DNA of 64,000 nt, taken from positions 186,001 to 250,000 of the forward strand of contig NZ_JAKEVY010000001.1 of the NCBI RefSeq assembly GCF_021491375.1, written 5' to 3'. Both the position numbers and the translations under genes were made by a program. This DNA comes from Flavihumibacter fluminis (GTDB taxonomy: Bacteria > Bacteroidota > Bacteroidia > Chitinophagales > Chitinophagaceae). Under the pieces are notes generated by a model. It was not told where the DNA came from, ran no database searches, and was given only the letters and a program-made list of their open reading frames with translations. This document shows positions 32,307 to 41,655 of the stretch, piece after piece (the stretch's first letter is position 1; the number at the start of each line of letters is the position of its first letter).

Positions 32307-34076
32307 TCAGGGTTTTGCAAATTTCAACTGCGATTCAAGCGCTGCTAACAAATAGATAAGAGAGGCGGTTCCATCCATGGTAGGTTCATTGGTGGAATAA
32401 TCACCATAATCATCATGATACACTACCAGGGAGCTCTGGAAGGGCGCATATTCATCTTCGTTAAATAATTTGATACCGATCAGGTTGCCATATATGGACC
32501 CATAAACCGGTCCGTCTACCAGTCCGCCATCTATGGGATAATTTTTCAGATGCGTAAACGCGGAGTGCGGATCCACGGGTGTATCACCCCAGGAAGGCAA
32601 TCCATACACCATGCTGGTGCCCCAGGGATTCATGCCAAAGAGCCAGTCGATATTGGCTTGCGTTAGCGCATCGTACCTGGTATCACCGGTCAGTTGTTTG
32701 TACCAGATACCCTGGATGGCGAGTGAAGTAGTGAGGTTGTTACTGCACCAGATAAAAGGCACACCGCGGTGGAAAGCGTTTTGTTTGGCTTTCTGCCAAA
32801 CTGCTTCAAGTCCCTGTTGGTAATAAGATAAAACAGTTGCACGTTCTGTTCCGGTTGCTCTTTTGGCGAGTTCAAAATGTCCCAGGTTGATAAAAGGATA
32901 CCACTGGTAATGATGCGCAGTATCTTTTCCCAGCCAGGGAGTGATGGGTTCCTGTTGCGCATAGGATAACGCATCAGAAAGTTTATTGAGTTGGGCTGCA
33001 GCGAGTTCCATATCATCCACCCAGTTGTCTTCTGCATAGATATAAGGAGCTTTTACAGAAGCAGTTTGTGTAACCCCAGGTTTGATCAGCGCGTATTGGT
33101 AGGCGGTAGTAGCTTTTTCTGAAAGCAACTGGCTATAAGATTGATTCGATTGCTTTAAAAGGGTGGCACCTAATGAAAAAGCAGAAGAAAGTTTAGCAGC
33201 TGTGGAGGAAGTGCCCTTGGTATTATTCAGGAACTTTCCTCTTTGTTGTGGTTCACCATTGATAAAATAAACCGGGCGTTCATATCCTCTGCCATACTGG
33301 CTGTCGAGTGCCGGCATACGAAGAGAAATATGATCGCGGTCATCTGCGATCTGGTTAAACATCCAGTCTGGCCGGGGATGCATTTTCAGCAACCAGTCGA
33401 GCCCCCATTTAGCTTCATCCATCACATCAGCAATACCATTTTTGCCATCGAGTCCGTTTGCCTGTTTGGTATCAGTGAAGGCAGTTGGAAAATCGCGATA
33501 GGCCATCAGGAGATGATAGGTAGCATTGGCGGAAGTGGTAGCATATTGCAGGTAATCCGTGGCATCATGCCAACCGCCGACAACATCGATATGGGTGCTG
33601 TCGGGCATGGGACCATACAGCGTATAACCATCCCTGGTATGGCAACTGTCTTTCAGGAAGGGATTGAAACCGGTACGTTGCTGGCGCATGTAACGCAGGC
33701 AAAAATCAGCGCTTCCTTTATACGCCGTATCGGAAATGACAAATTCCGGAGAGCGGGCCTGCCCTGCTTCGAGGTAATAGCGGCCTGGTTTTTTGAACGC
33801 AGAAAAGTTCAGGCGATAGGATTGTTGAAAGGGGCCATAGGCACCGAATGCAGTGCCAGCTTTACCGGTAAAGACTTTTTTTCCGGTAGACACATCCACC
33901 AGTTGAAAAGTGGAAATCGACATATTTTCTTTTGACCCCCACACAGCAGCCTTGGTCCCCTGGGGAAGATAACCAAGTTGGTTGATCCGGATCCAGCTGG
34001 TAGGATTGGCCTGTTGGGTGGCCATCCAGCCAATAAAAAGCAGTGCAAGGGGTAATAGAAAAAACAATCGTTTCAT
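32307..34076 (-). CDS. Glycoside hydrolase family 9 protein (endoglucanase-like)
   Basis: A 589-residue secreted enzyme. After a signal peptide (about 1-22), residues 28-115 are the N-terminal Ig-like cellulase domain (IRINQLGYLPQG). The (alpha/alpha)6 GH9 catalytic domain follows: the catalytic Asp lies in GGWHDATDYLQY and the acid Glu in STNEPTMDG, near the C-terminus. The family cleaves beta-1,4-glucans by inversion; activity on xyloglucan or chitosan oligomers is possible in Bacteroidota. No SusC/SusD pair is next to it, so it is not in a canonical polysaccharide utilisation locus. Confidence 0.93.
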   Translation of the reverse strand: MKRLFFLLPLALLFIGWMATQQANPTSWIRINQLGYLPQGTKAAVWGSKENMSISTFQLVDVSTGKKVFTGKAGTAFGAYGPFQQSYRLNFSAFKKPGRYYLEAGQARSPEFVISDTAYKGSADFCLRYMRQQRTGFNPFLKDSCHTRDGYTLYGPMPDSTHIDVVGGWHDATDYLQYATTSANATYHLLMAYRDFPTAFTDTKQANGLDGKNGIADVMDEAKWGLDWLLKMHPRPDWMFNQIADDRDHISLRMPALDSQYGRGYERPVYFINGEPQQRGKFLNNTKGTSSTAAKLSSAFSLGATLLKQSNQSYSQLLSEKATTAYQYALIKPGVTQTASVKAPYIYAEDNWVDDMELAAAQLNKLSDALSYAQQEPITPWLGKDTAHHYQWYPFINLGHFELAKRATGTERATVLSYYQQGLEAVWQKAKQNAFHRGVPFIWCSNNLTTSLAIQGIWYKQLTGDTRYDALTQANIDWLFGMNPWGTSMVYGLPSWGDTPVDPHSAFTHLKNYPIDGGLVDGPVYGSIYGNLIGIKLFNEDEYAPFQSSLVVYHDDYGDYSTNEPTMDGTASLIYLLAALESQLKFAKP

Positions 34077-34110
34077 ATTGGAATCTTTGGGGTAATGGGC
34101 AAAAGAAGGA

Positions 34111-36912
34111 CTAAAATACTGAAAATTGCTTCTTTTTCTCCTGCGCTGATTTGCCTGCCCCGGATGGGATCAGGTTAACAGGCAGAATAAACTGCCAGCG
34201 ATTGGAGCCCATACCACCCATGCGATCCGGATCTAACAGGTAGGCATAGCGGATACCAAAGCTCACAGGTAACTGGTTCCACCACCGGGTATCAAAATAA
34301 CATTCGATTCCGGTTGATCTGAAATTGACCCAGCCGGATTGACTGAACAGTTGCGGATCTTTTGCCCTTGCCCAGTCGAAGTAGGCAGCTGCCCGCACGC
34401 GAAGCAAGTAGACAATTTGTGCGAGTCCGGCATCCGGATAAGCAATCGGGAAATGGTAACTGATTCCACTGCGCTGCATGCGGAACAGGTTGAGGGTTTC
34501 ATATCCCCGTGCAAAAGGGAAATTATTGCTGAATCGAATACCTGGCAGACTATCGCGACCACCAACTGCCCAACCCAGCACCAGGCTGTGATTACGTGCG
34601 AATCCCGGGAAGTACTGATTACCGGCAGCTAACCATTGCCGTGAGGAGTACCGGTTGATGGCATTTCTGAATTGTACGCGAATGGTACCGGCCCATTTTG
34701 GAAATATCTGCTGGCGGGCTTGCTGCGATTGAATGGCAAAAACCAACTGGTTATTCAGGTAGGAATAGGAACGATTGCCCAGGGAATCTTTTTCCGGCAA
34801 TCTGAAATAAGGTTGGTTGTAAACAAAATCGGATGAAAGAGTAAGGGAACTGAACTGCCTGCCGCTGCTCAGGTTCAGGGGCAGTTGTAAACCGGTGGTA
34901 AGCTCCAGTTCATTAAAACGAATGCTTCGATTGCGAAAAATTGCCTGCCGGTTGAAGGTGTAATCAAAACCTGCCTGGATATAAGGAAAGAAACCACCAA
35001 AGACCGACTGGACCCCCAACCTGGTAAAGCCTTCATTTCGGTTGTAGGTAGCAGATAGATTGGTCTGGAAATTATTCAGCAGGTTTTGCGAGTGAGCAGT
35101 CAGGCTGAATTCAGGTTCCTCGTACCAGGGTGTCCAACTATGAAAATTTAAAAAACCACTGATATTTTTATAGGGTTTGATTTTCAGGGATGTATCTGTT
35201 TGATAACTTAGAAAGGATACAGGTGCCTCATTATATTGAGAACCTTTCTGCTGTATCATGGGCAGGGCCAGGACTTGTTCTGCAGGAATCCATTCCTTTA
35301 CTGTAACAGGATTTGTATTTAGCTTATAGCCATGCGCTGTAAACTGCATGCTGGTGTAGGCGTGATTAAGTACAGCTGGCTGGTAGTTGCCCGTAAGCCG
35401 GTTGACGGTTTCCAGTAAAGCCAGTTTGTTATCATGGTAAAGCACTGTCTGATCGCGGTTATTGACCGACATCGTGAAGAACACAGAGTCGCCTACCGGC
35501 ATTGGATAACCGATAATATGGTTGGACCAGTTAAAGAGGGCTTTGTGTTCACCGGTAACCATGTCAATGGCATGAAGAGTCATTTCTCCTTTTCGGTTCC
35601 TGCTTGCCGTTAGCAGGGCATTTTTAGCGAATCGGGGGAAGGAATAGATATAACCGGAATCATTGGGAAATTCTTTAAGCAGTTTTCCTTCGGCAGTCAA
35701 TAAATGAAGGAAGGATTTGCCGGTCGCATCCTGCAGAATAGCAATGATGGAATCTCCGGAGGAGGAAAGCGCCGGAGTGAAATAGGTAGCGTGGGTGGTA
35801 ATGCGCTTCTGTTTGCCGGATTGAATATCCAGCAATTTCAAATCTGAATAATCTCTCCATCCCCAACGGGTATCAGGCTGGTATGCCGCATAGAGGATCT
35901 TACCATTGGCATAGGAAAAATAGGAATCCAGGCTTTGATCGCGCACGCGGATCTTTTTCTCCTCTCCTGTTTTTAACCGCAAATAAAATGCAGGTAATTC
36001 GGAATAACTCGAACGCAGATAGAGCAGGTCGCCCGTTTCTGTATACACCGGATTTTCTTCATTGACAACCGGCTGAAACTTTCCGGTGTCCTGATTCAGT
36101 TCCAAGGCTTTCTTCCGAAACTCTTTGAATTTTATACCGCTATACTGATTTATCGCTTTTTGAAAAGGATAAAATAGACCTTTCATGGCAGCAGCATCAT
36201 TGCTTACTTTATCCCAGAAAGAAAGTCCGTATTGTTGTTGTCCATATTGCAGCAGCAGGTAACCCAACTGGTAATGATTGGGGGTAAAATCGCGCAGGGA
36301 TCCATTGCGAAGTTTCTGATACGAATACTGTTTACCTGCTTCCTGAAGTGCATTCCAGGCATTGAAGAAAGAAGGCATACGACCCCTGCCCTGTTCACTT
36401 AACAGGGTTTCCTGAAACACGGCATCGCCTTCAAAAAACCAGTCGGGGATGGTAAGAGCATTCGCGAGTGCCTGTCCCTGTTGCCCTAACAGGAACCTGA
36501 AAACTTTTGCCCCGCCCCGGTTAAACCGAAGGTATTGTTGAAAATGTCGTTGCTCGTGTAGGGCCAGCTGTTCCGGCCAGTTCAGACTACCCAACTCAAA
36601 ACCATTGATGGGGGCTGTCATATACCATTCACTTCGTAAGGGTGCCAAAGCCACATACCCGTTTGATTGGGTGGTATGGTGTTGTAGTAGAACGGGAACT
36701 CTCCTGGTTAATGGAAAAGCAGCAGCACTGTCAATCTTATCCATGATGGAGGCCACGCGCAAGGCAGTGGAATCCCATCCGGTTGGGAAGATGACTTGTG
36801 TTCGGGGCGACTTAATCTGTTTCCAGCGTTGGTTAAGGGGATGGCCACCGAATTGCTGGGCCTCAGCAGTAAGGAAAATAAATCCGAATAAAAAAAACAG
36901 TAGCCCTCGCAT
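34111..36912 (-). CDS. Predicted gluzincin metallopeptidase with beta-propeller and barrel
   Basis: A 933-residue exported protein. A signal peptide (MRGLLFFLFGFIFLTAEAQ) is followed by a domain with HEQRH at 119-123 and PDWFFEGDA at 156-164, matching the HExxH...E zinc ligands of Peptidase_MA/M61-like gluzincins. Residues about 270-560 hold repeats resembling TolB-type beta-propeller blades (ILYAAYQPDTRWGWRDYSDL, ALSSSGDSIIAILQDATGKS). Residues about 590-933 alternate aromatic and polar residues in strands with a surface-antigen-like barrel (GYETLNLFRMQRSGISYHFP). No published name is known to me. It may be an outer-membrane-anchored protease; the domain order is inferred by eye. Confidence 0.85.
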   Translation of the reverse strand: MRGLLFFLFGFIFLTAEAQQFGGHPLNQRWKQIKSPRTQVIFPTGWDSTALRVASIMDKIDSAAAFPLTRRVPVLLQHHTTQSNGYVALAPLRSEWYMTAPINGFELGSLNWPEQLALHEQRHFQQYLRFNRGGAKVFRFLLGQQGQALANALTIPDWFFEGDAVFQETLLSEQGRGRMPSFFNAWNALQEAGKQYSYQKLRNGSLRDFTPNHYQLGYLLLQYGQQQYGLSFWDKVSNDAAAMKGLFYPFQKAINQYSGIKFKEFRKKALELNQDTGKFQPVVNEENPVYTETGDLLYLRSSYSELPAFYLRLKTGEEKKIRVRDQSLDSYFSYANGKILYAAYQPDTRWGWRDYSDLKLLDIQSGKQKRITTHATYFTPALSSSGDSIIAILQDATGKSFLHLLTAEGKLLKEFPNDSGYIYSFPRFAKNALLTASRNRKGEMTLHAIDMVTGEHKALFNWSNHIIGYPMPVGDSVFFTMSVNNRDQTVLYHDNKLALLETVNRLTGNYQPAVLNHAYTSMQFTAHGYKLNTNPVTVKEWIPAEQVLALPMIQQKGSQYNEAPVSFLSYQTDTSLKIKPYKNISGFLNFHSWTPWYEEPEFSLTAHSQNLLNNFQTNLSATYNRNEGFTRLGVQSVFGGFFPYIQAGFDYTFNRQAIFRNRSIRFNELELTTGLQLPLNLSSGRQFSSLTLSSDFVYNQPYFRLPEKDSLGNRSYSYLNNQLVFAIQSQQARQQIFPKWAGTIRVQFRNAINRYSSRQWLAAGNQYFPGFARNHSLVLGWAVGGRDSLPGIRFSNNFPFARGYETLNLFRMQRSGISYHFPIAYPDAGLAQIVYLLRVRAAAYFDWARAKDPQLFSQSGWVNFRSTGIECYFDTRWWNQLPVSFGIRYAYLLDPDRMGGMGSNRWQFILPVNLIPSGAGKSAQEKKKQFSVF

Positions 36913-36968
36913 GTTGTAAATTCTATCTCAATATTAATTCACTAATTTCAGCAGAGCAAACCTCTTCT

Positions 36969-37676
36969 ATGGAATTGTTGGCCCTGGCATTGGCTCCCGG
37001 TATCGCGATCATGTGGTTTATCTATTCAGCAGATAAACTGGAAAAAGAACCACTGAAAGCGTTGATTATTTCATTTCTACTAGGCATGCTGGCTATTTTG
37101 CCCACTTTGCTGGCTGAAACTGCCGGGGTTCACCTGCTGAATCAGCTCCTGCCCAAAGAGGGATGGCTCTATTACAGTTTGCTCGCTTTTGTAGTGGTTG
37201 CATTTACAGAAGAACTGATGAAATGGTTAATGGTTCGTGTATATGCCTACAAGCGAGCTTTTTTCAATGAACCCTTTGATGGAATTGTTTATGGCGTGAT
37301 GGTATCTATGGGATTTGCCACGCTTGAGAATATCGGTTATGTATTCCAGTTTGGCTGGCAAACCGGTTTGATGCGCATGATGCTGGCGGTTCCGGCACAT
37401 GCCACATTTGGCGTATTGATGGGTTATTATTTTGGCCTGGCGAGGTTTGTAGGAAAGGAACGGGAATGGGGCCTCAAGATCAGGGGACTGCTCTTAGCTG
37501 TTCTTTTTCATGGCCTGTATGATCTGTTTCTGCTGGTGCAGCAGGATAATACGATTACCGACAAGGTCTCATCCGGCCTGCTTTTTGGAACTGCGGTACT
37601 TTCCTTTTTGGTGGCAGTAAAACTTTCCTGGCAAGCCATTAAATTGCATCAGGAAATTGCGTTGAAAAATGAGTGA
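36969..37676 (+). CDS. PrsW-family intramembrane protease
   Basis: A 235-residue membrane protein with about seven or eight hydrophobic helices. The PrsW glutamic-protease signature is EELMK in FTEELMKWLMV, followed by FDGIVYGVMVSMGFATLENIGYV and HATFGVLMGYYFG with the metal/proton-coordinating His, and a late FHGLYD. PrsW cleaves anti-sigma factors in Bacillus; the substrate here is unknown. The GNAT gene overlaps its end by 8 bases. Confidence 0.93.
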   Translation: MELLALALAPGIAIMWFIYSADKLEKEPLKALIISFLLGMLAILPTLLAETAGVHLLNQLLPKEGWLYYSLLAFVVVAFTEELMKWLMVRVYAYKRAFFNEPFDGIVYGVMVSMGFATLENIGYVFQFGWQTGLMRMMLAVPAHATFGVLMGYYFGLARFVGKEREWGLKIRGLLLAVLFHGLYDLFLLVQQDNTITDKVSSGLLFGTAVLSFLVAVKLSWQAIKLHQEIALKNE

Positions 37677-38169
37677 AGCATTAGTAATCAGAAGTGCAGA
37701 CCAGGATGACATTCCAACCATCGGTTACCTGGCACATACCATCTGGCCGGAAGTATATAGTTCCATCATTCCGCAAGAGCAGATTCAATACATGCTAAAG
37801 CTGATGTATAGTCCAGATTCGCTGGAGCAGCAGATGGGAACCCAGGAACACCAGTTTATCATTGCTGAAATTGAAGGCCAGGAAGTTGGCTTTGCAGCCT
37901 ATAGTAAATTGAAGGACGCAACCTGGAAATTACACAAGCTCTATGTACTGCCCTCCATGCATGGGAAAGGAATTGGTCGCGCTTTACTGGATATGGTAGA
38001 AGAAGAAGTGCGCACCCATCAGGGCGCGCACCTGGTTCTGAATGTGAACAAACAAAACAAAGCTGTTCGGTTTTATACTTCCATGGGCTTCGAAATTGAA
38101 GATGAAGTTGTCCTTGATATTGGCCATGGGTTCGTCATGGATGATTATATCATGGGTAAGGATGTTTAG
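37669..38169 (+). CDS. GNAT-family N-acetyltransferase
   Basis: A 166-residue acetyltransferase. The acetyl-CoA loop is LPSMHGKGIGRALL (Q/RxxGxG/A), after the KLYVLP strand, and the C-terminal GFEIEDEVVLDIGHGFVMDDYIMGK carries the late Tyr. The acceptor is unknown. It overlaps the prsW-like gene by 8 bases and should be co-transcribed with it. Its last 4 bases overlap the end of the convergent large secreted-protein gene. Confidence 0.93.
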   Translation: MSEALVIRSADQDDIPTIGYLAHTIWPEVYSSIIPQEQIQYMLKLMYSPDSLEQQMGTQEHQFIIAEIEGQEVGFAAYSKLKDATWKLHKLYVLPSMHGKGIGRALLDMVEEEVRTHQGAHLVLNVNKQNKAVRFYTSMGFEIEDEVVLDIGHGFVMDDYIMGKDV

Positions 38170-40496
38170 TTTCCTCTGCGCTCCGGTCTGGAGTTTCCGC
38201 CTCCACTTCTTTGTCCGCCACCACCATTCGGCCGGCCCTGGTTCCCACCAGATGGACGAGATGGTGCTTCTCTTCTAACTTCCGGCCTGCGTTGTTGAGG
38301 TTCATTCCGGCTGATCTGCGGGCGACCTGAACGTTCCATTCTCTCTGGACCACTTGGCCGGGTGATTGGAGCTCTTTGTCCCGGTTGATTCTGTGGCCGG
38401 TTTCCTGTATTACCCTGGTTACCCGGACGATAGGTTCTGTCGGGCCGGTTGGTATTACCATAACTGTTGTTGCGGTTCGGATTCACCCTGCCAGGTTCAT
38501 TGTTGCGGTTGGGTGTATTGTTCCGGTTATTGTATTCGCGATCTCTGTTGCTTCCATAATAATTCCGGTTGGGCCTTACACCTGGATTGGTGTTTCCATT
38601 GTAGCGATCATTGTTGTTCCTGTTATTGTAATTACCGGAATAATTATTGCCATAATATCTACGGTTATCCCTGGTAGTTATAGCAGGCCTCGAATGATAA
38701 ACATTGTTGTACCGGTAGTTACGGTAATTATTTCCATAATAATTGTTTACAATCAGGGTGTTGTTTCGGTATCCATAATAGCCATAGTGACGATATCGGG
38801 GTGCGCAATAAGCGGGGCGATATACTGAAGGTCCCCACCAGCCACCATGCCAGTAATTCCAGGGGCGATGGTAACCATATCCCACATTAAACCAGCCGGT
38901 ACGGAAACCAAAACCAATTGACCAGCCATACCAGGGAGTGTAGTGCATATTGAAACCCCAGGTAAATGGTCTTGGATAATAATAGCGGCGGTACCAGGGA
39001 CGATAATAAAATCCGGTACCATATACTACAGTAGGACCATAAACAAAGGTATTCAGGTAGCCCGGGGTGTATCCCATGTATATGAAATCGGGATGCACAT
39101 CATAGATATACACATACTTAACAGGATAAACCGGGTAACGGGCAGGGATCAGGTCTACTTCATCGGGACGAACTGTACTAACCACCCAGGGACCATTGGG
39201 AGCACCTGACTGGAACCATACTCCATTGTCCACCAGGTAATACCTGCGTTTATAGCGAATTACAGTTGCGTTTGTGTTGACTGCATAATCCATGCGGGTT
39301 CCTTCAATAGACTGGAACTCCGGATCACCATCGTAATCAACAGAAGCGGTAGCAGTTCTTCGGTCAACCTTAGCCGTTTGAGGAAGTTCGGCATCCATCA
39401 ATGCATTGCGGGATGCCGGTGTATTCGGCACACTGGCCAGCACATTGTCTTTGGGAGAGCCAACCGGAATATTGGCAAAATCCTGTGGCAACTGTTCTGC
39501 CGGAATGTATTGCCAGTTTCCTTTCAGGGAAGCAGCACGATACCAACGGCCTGATAAGAGCACATAGTATTGTTGCGAATTCACATCCATGAACAGTTCA
39601 TTTGGTGAATTCTCTACATATAATAAATTGGTATTGGAGATAGGACTAAAACTTGCTTCTCCCCTGCTTTGGATCAATTCAGCCGGTTCGGTACTCACTA
39701 GCACTTCTGCAACCGGACCCTTGTATTCATCTTCATCAAACTCTGATTCAAATTCGGATTTGTCAGTTTCCTCCTGGCTCTTTTCTGCGTTTGCTTTAAC
39801 ATCCGCAGCAATGCGATCCAGGTTGGAAGGAGGATTGGCAGTATAGGTAAAGGACTGATCCATCCGGTTGGCTGAATACCAGTAATTGCCTCCGTAGATA
39901 TAGATTTTTCCATTGCTTTTCACAATGGTATTAGGTGAGTTCACCACTGCTTCAACGCCCCAGTTCTCATTCTTTTGCCAGATGGGATTGCCATCCACGA
40001 TCACCAGCAAACTGGGTTTATCCCGGTAGATCAGTTTGGGAGGTTTGTTATTGAAATCGCCGGCCAGTTTTTCTTTCTGCTGTTGTAATTCCAATCCTTT
40101 TTTCAGCTGGTCTATGGAAAACAGTACCCGCTGTTCAGGAATTGCCTGTTCGAGATCCCTGGAGAGACGGCCAGTTGTAGCTTCGTCTATTTCGGCGGGG
40201 AATTTCAAAGCGGAGATGGTCATCCGCATAAAACGCTCATAAGAACCTTGTTCCTGGGTGTAGGCAGTTGCCCATAAGGTCCCAAAAACAGGTTCGCCGG
40301 ATTCATTGCGATAGTAGGCTACCGCAGATTGAAAGACCAGTTCACCGGAGTTGTGCCGGGTGGGCTGAGGTTCATACACTTTAAGGCGATCGCCCCCTGA
40401 AAGGTCAAAGCTGACCGGCCAGGACTGGGCAAAACTCCCGGTTGCAGTCACGAGGAAGGCAAACAGGAAGCCGGAGAATAGGTAAAGCTGACGCAT
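38166..40496 (-). CDS. Large secreted protein with Tyr/Asn/Arg-rich low-complexity tail
   Basis: A 776-residue exported protein, signal peptide about 1-23 (FLFAFLVTATGSFAQ). Residues 24-430 are beta-rich and contain repeated modules around a YYV-LSGRWYRA and YYLVDNGVWFQSG pattern. About 430-570 is Tyr/Trp/Pro-rich (YYRPWYRRYYYPRPF). From about 575 to the end it is low complexity: YRN/NNR, then PNRNN, then PGQ and RPSGG segments. Related proteins are sometimes labelled carbohydrate-binding, which I cannot confirm. Composition predicts a disordered, basic, aromatic tail on the cell surface or in the envelope. The function is unknown. Confidence 0.85.
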   Translation of the reverse strand: MRQLYLFSGFLFAFLVTATGSFAQSWPVSFDLSGGDRLKVYEPQPTRHNSGELVFQSAVAYYRNESGEPVFGTLWATAYTQEQGSYERFMRMTISALKFPAEIDEATTGRLSRDLEQAIPEQRVLFSIDQLKKGLELQQQKEKLAGDFNNKPPKLIYRDKPSLLVIVDGNPIWQKNENWGVEAVVNSPNTIVKSNGKIYIYGGNYWYSANRMDQSFTYTANPPSNLDRIAADVKANAEKSQEETDKSEFESEFDEDEYKGPVAEVLVSTEPAELIQSRGEASFSPISNTNLLYVENSPNELFMDVNSQQYYVLLSGRWYRAASLKGNWQYIPAEQLPQDFANIPVGSPKDNVLASVPNTPASRNALMDAELPQTAKVDRRTATASVDYDGDPEFQSIEGTRMDYAVNTNATVIRYKRRYYLVDNGVWFQSGAPNGPWVVSTVRPDEVDLIPARYPVYPVKYVYIYDVHPDFIYMGYTPGYLNTFVYGPTVVYGTGFYYRPWYRRYYYPRPFTWGFNMHYTPWYGWSIGFGFRTGWFNVGYGYHRPWNYWHGGWWGPSVYRPAYCAPRYRHYGYYGYRNNTLIVNNYYGNNYRNYRYNNVYHSRPAITTRDNRRYYGNNYSGNYNNRNNNDRYNGNTNPGVRPNRNYYGSNRDREYNNRNNTPNRNNEPGRVNPNRNNSYGNTNRPDRTYRPGNQGNTGNRPQNQPGQRAPITRPSGPERMERSGRPQISRNEPQQRRPEVRREAPSRPSGGNQGRPNGGGGQRSGGGNSRPERRGN

Positions 40497-40583
40497 AATT
40501 GAAGCTTTAGGTTAACCAATGTACTTCAATAGACCATCATTGAAGGCCAGCGTTTAAGAGCAAATGACGCTTTAACGTAGATT

Positions 40584-41357
40584 TTACAAACCCAGGGCGG
40601 CCTGCTTCATGCTGGCAGCTCTTTCCCGGCCCAGGTAGCGTTCAATCAGGTAATGAATCAGGTAAATCAGCGGCGTGCAAAGAATAGCGATGGTAAACTT
40701 GTAAGTGTAGCCAACCATCGCGATAGCGGTAACTCTTGGAAAACTGAAACCCAAAGAAAAATACAAGTATATATAAGAAACAACAACTGTATCAATGAGT
40801 TGAGAAAACAGTGTGGAGACGGTGGCGCGCATCCAGATTCTTCTTTCACCTGTGAATCTTTTGATCTGGCGAAAAACAGTAGCGTCGGTTAATTGTCCCA
40901 CCAGGAAAGCTGTTAAAGACGCGATGATAATATTCATGCCCTGGCCCAGGATCTGGGTATAGGCAGCCTGCATATCGGGTACGCCTTTATCGGTTTGAGA
41001 CACCTGCCACCAATCAGCGGGCGCCATGGAAATGGAGAAATAAAAAACAAAAAAGGCAAAGCTGATGAGTCCGGCTGTAAGTACAGAGAGAAACCGCACT
41101 CCCCTGACCCCATAATATTCATTGATAATATCGGTCATGATGAACACCACCGGCCAGGGCAGCACTCCCACTGAAAGGTCAAACGCAAGGCCTGATTCCC
41201 CCAGCAGTGTGAAATTGGCCTTTTCAATACCCAGGGTGGATTCGAGTGAAAAGATTTTCACTCCGATGATTTCAGCAATCACGGCATTGGCGATGAAGAA
41301 GCCTGCCAGGATGATGAACAATCGGGAGGATTTATCTTTAACAATGTGGTGGATCAT
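40584..41357 (-). CDS. Queuosine precursor transporter (YhhQ family)
   Basis: A 257-residue integral membrane protein of the YhhQ/DUF165 (VUT) family, with about six or seven helices. Family marks include NAVIAEIIGVKIFSL, the MTDIINEYYGVRGVRF loop, and FLVGQLTDATVF. YhhQ imports 7-cyano- or 7-aminomethyl-7-deazaguanine for tRNA queuosine. The start overlaps the end of the small membrane protein gene by 4 bases, so the two are coupled. Confidence 0.93.
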   Translation of the reverse strand: MIHHIVKDKSSRLFIILAGFFIANAVIAEIIGVKIFSLESTLGIEKANFTLLGESGLAFDLSVGVLPWPVVFIMTDIINEYYGVRGVRFLSVLTAGLISFAFFVFYFSISMAPADWWQVSQTDKGVPDMQAAYTQILGQGMNIIIASLTAFLVGQLTDATVFRQIKRFTGERRIWMRATVSTLFSQLIDTVVVSYIYLYFSLGFSFPRVTAIAMVGYTYKFTIAILCTPLIYLIHYLIERYLGRERAASMKQAALGL

Positions 41358-41626
41358 ACGAGGAGTAAATACAATTGAACTAAAATAACGATTACATTCA
41401 GTATGCTGATTATGTTTATTTCGGGGCGGGATTTCTTAACCAGTCCCAAATAAACAAAACTGACCATCCAGGCCAGATTAAGTGCGACAGATACAACCAA
41501 TCCGGTTATCAGAATCATTGATTCGGTTACACTTCCCTGTAAGAGGGGGAAATAGCGCATCAGGAAGGAGATCAGGAAAGCCAGGTTGCCAATCGCCGCT
41601 AATTTGTTCAATTGAGAAAAAGCCAT
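41354..41626 (-). CDS. Small membrane protein, unknown
   Basis: A 90-residue protein with three predicted helices (about 10-30, 33-62 and 72-90) and a short KKSRPEIN cytoplasmic loop. It is not recognised. It is the first gene of a two-gene unit with the queuosine precursor transporter (4-base overlap). It starts 29 bases from the divergent GT2 gene, with a near-consensus GATTTTTG on this strand in the gap. A partner or regulator of the transporter is possible but unsupported. Confidence 0.8.
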   Translation of the reverse strand: MAFSQLNKLAAIGNLAFLISFLMRYFPLLQGSVTESMILITGLVVSVALNLAWMVSFVYLGLVKKSRPEINIISILNVIVILVQLYLLLV

Positions 41627-41655
41627 ACGGCAAAAATCAGTTTAATTTGTGTTTC

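Noticed and set aside
33243-33935. 230-codon plus-strand frame opposite the GH9 gene
   Set aside because: GH9 motifs are on the minus strand; the shadow lacks promoter or domain evidence.
38376-38828. Hydrophobic 150-codon frame opposite the low-complexity tail
   Set aside because: It is the reverse reading of YRN/NNR repeats, which gives artificial Ile/Val-rich sequence; not a real membrane protein.
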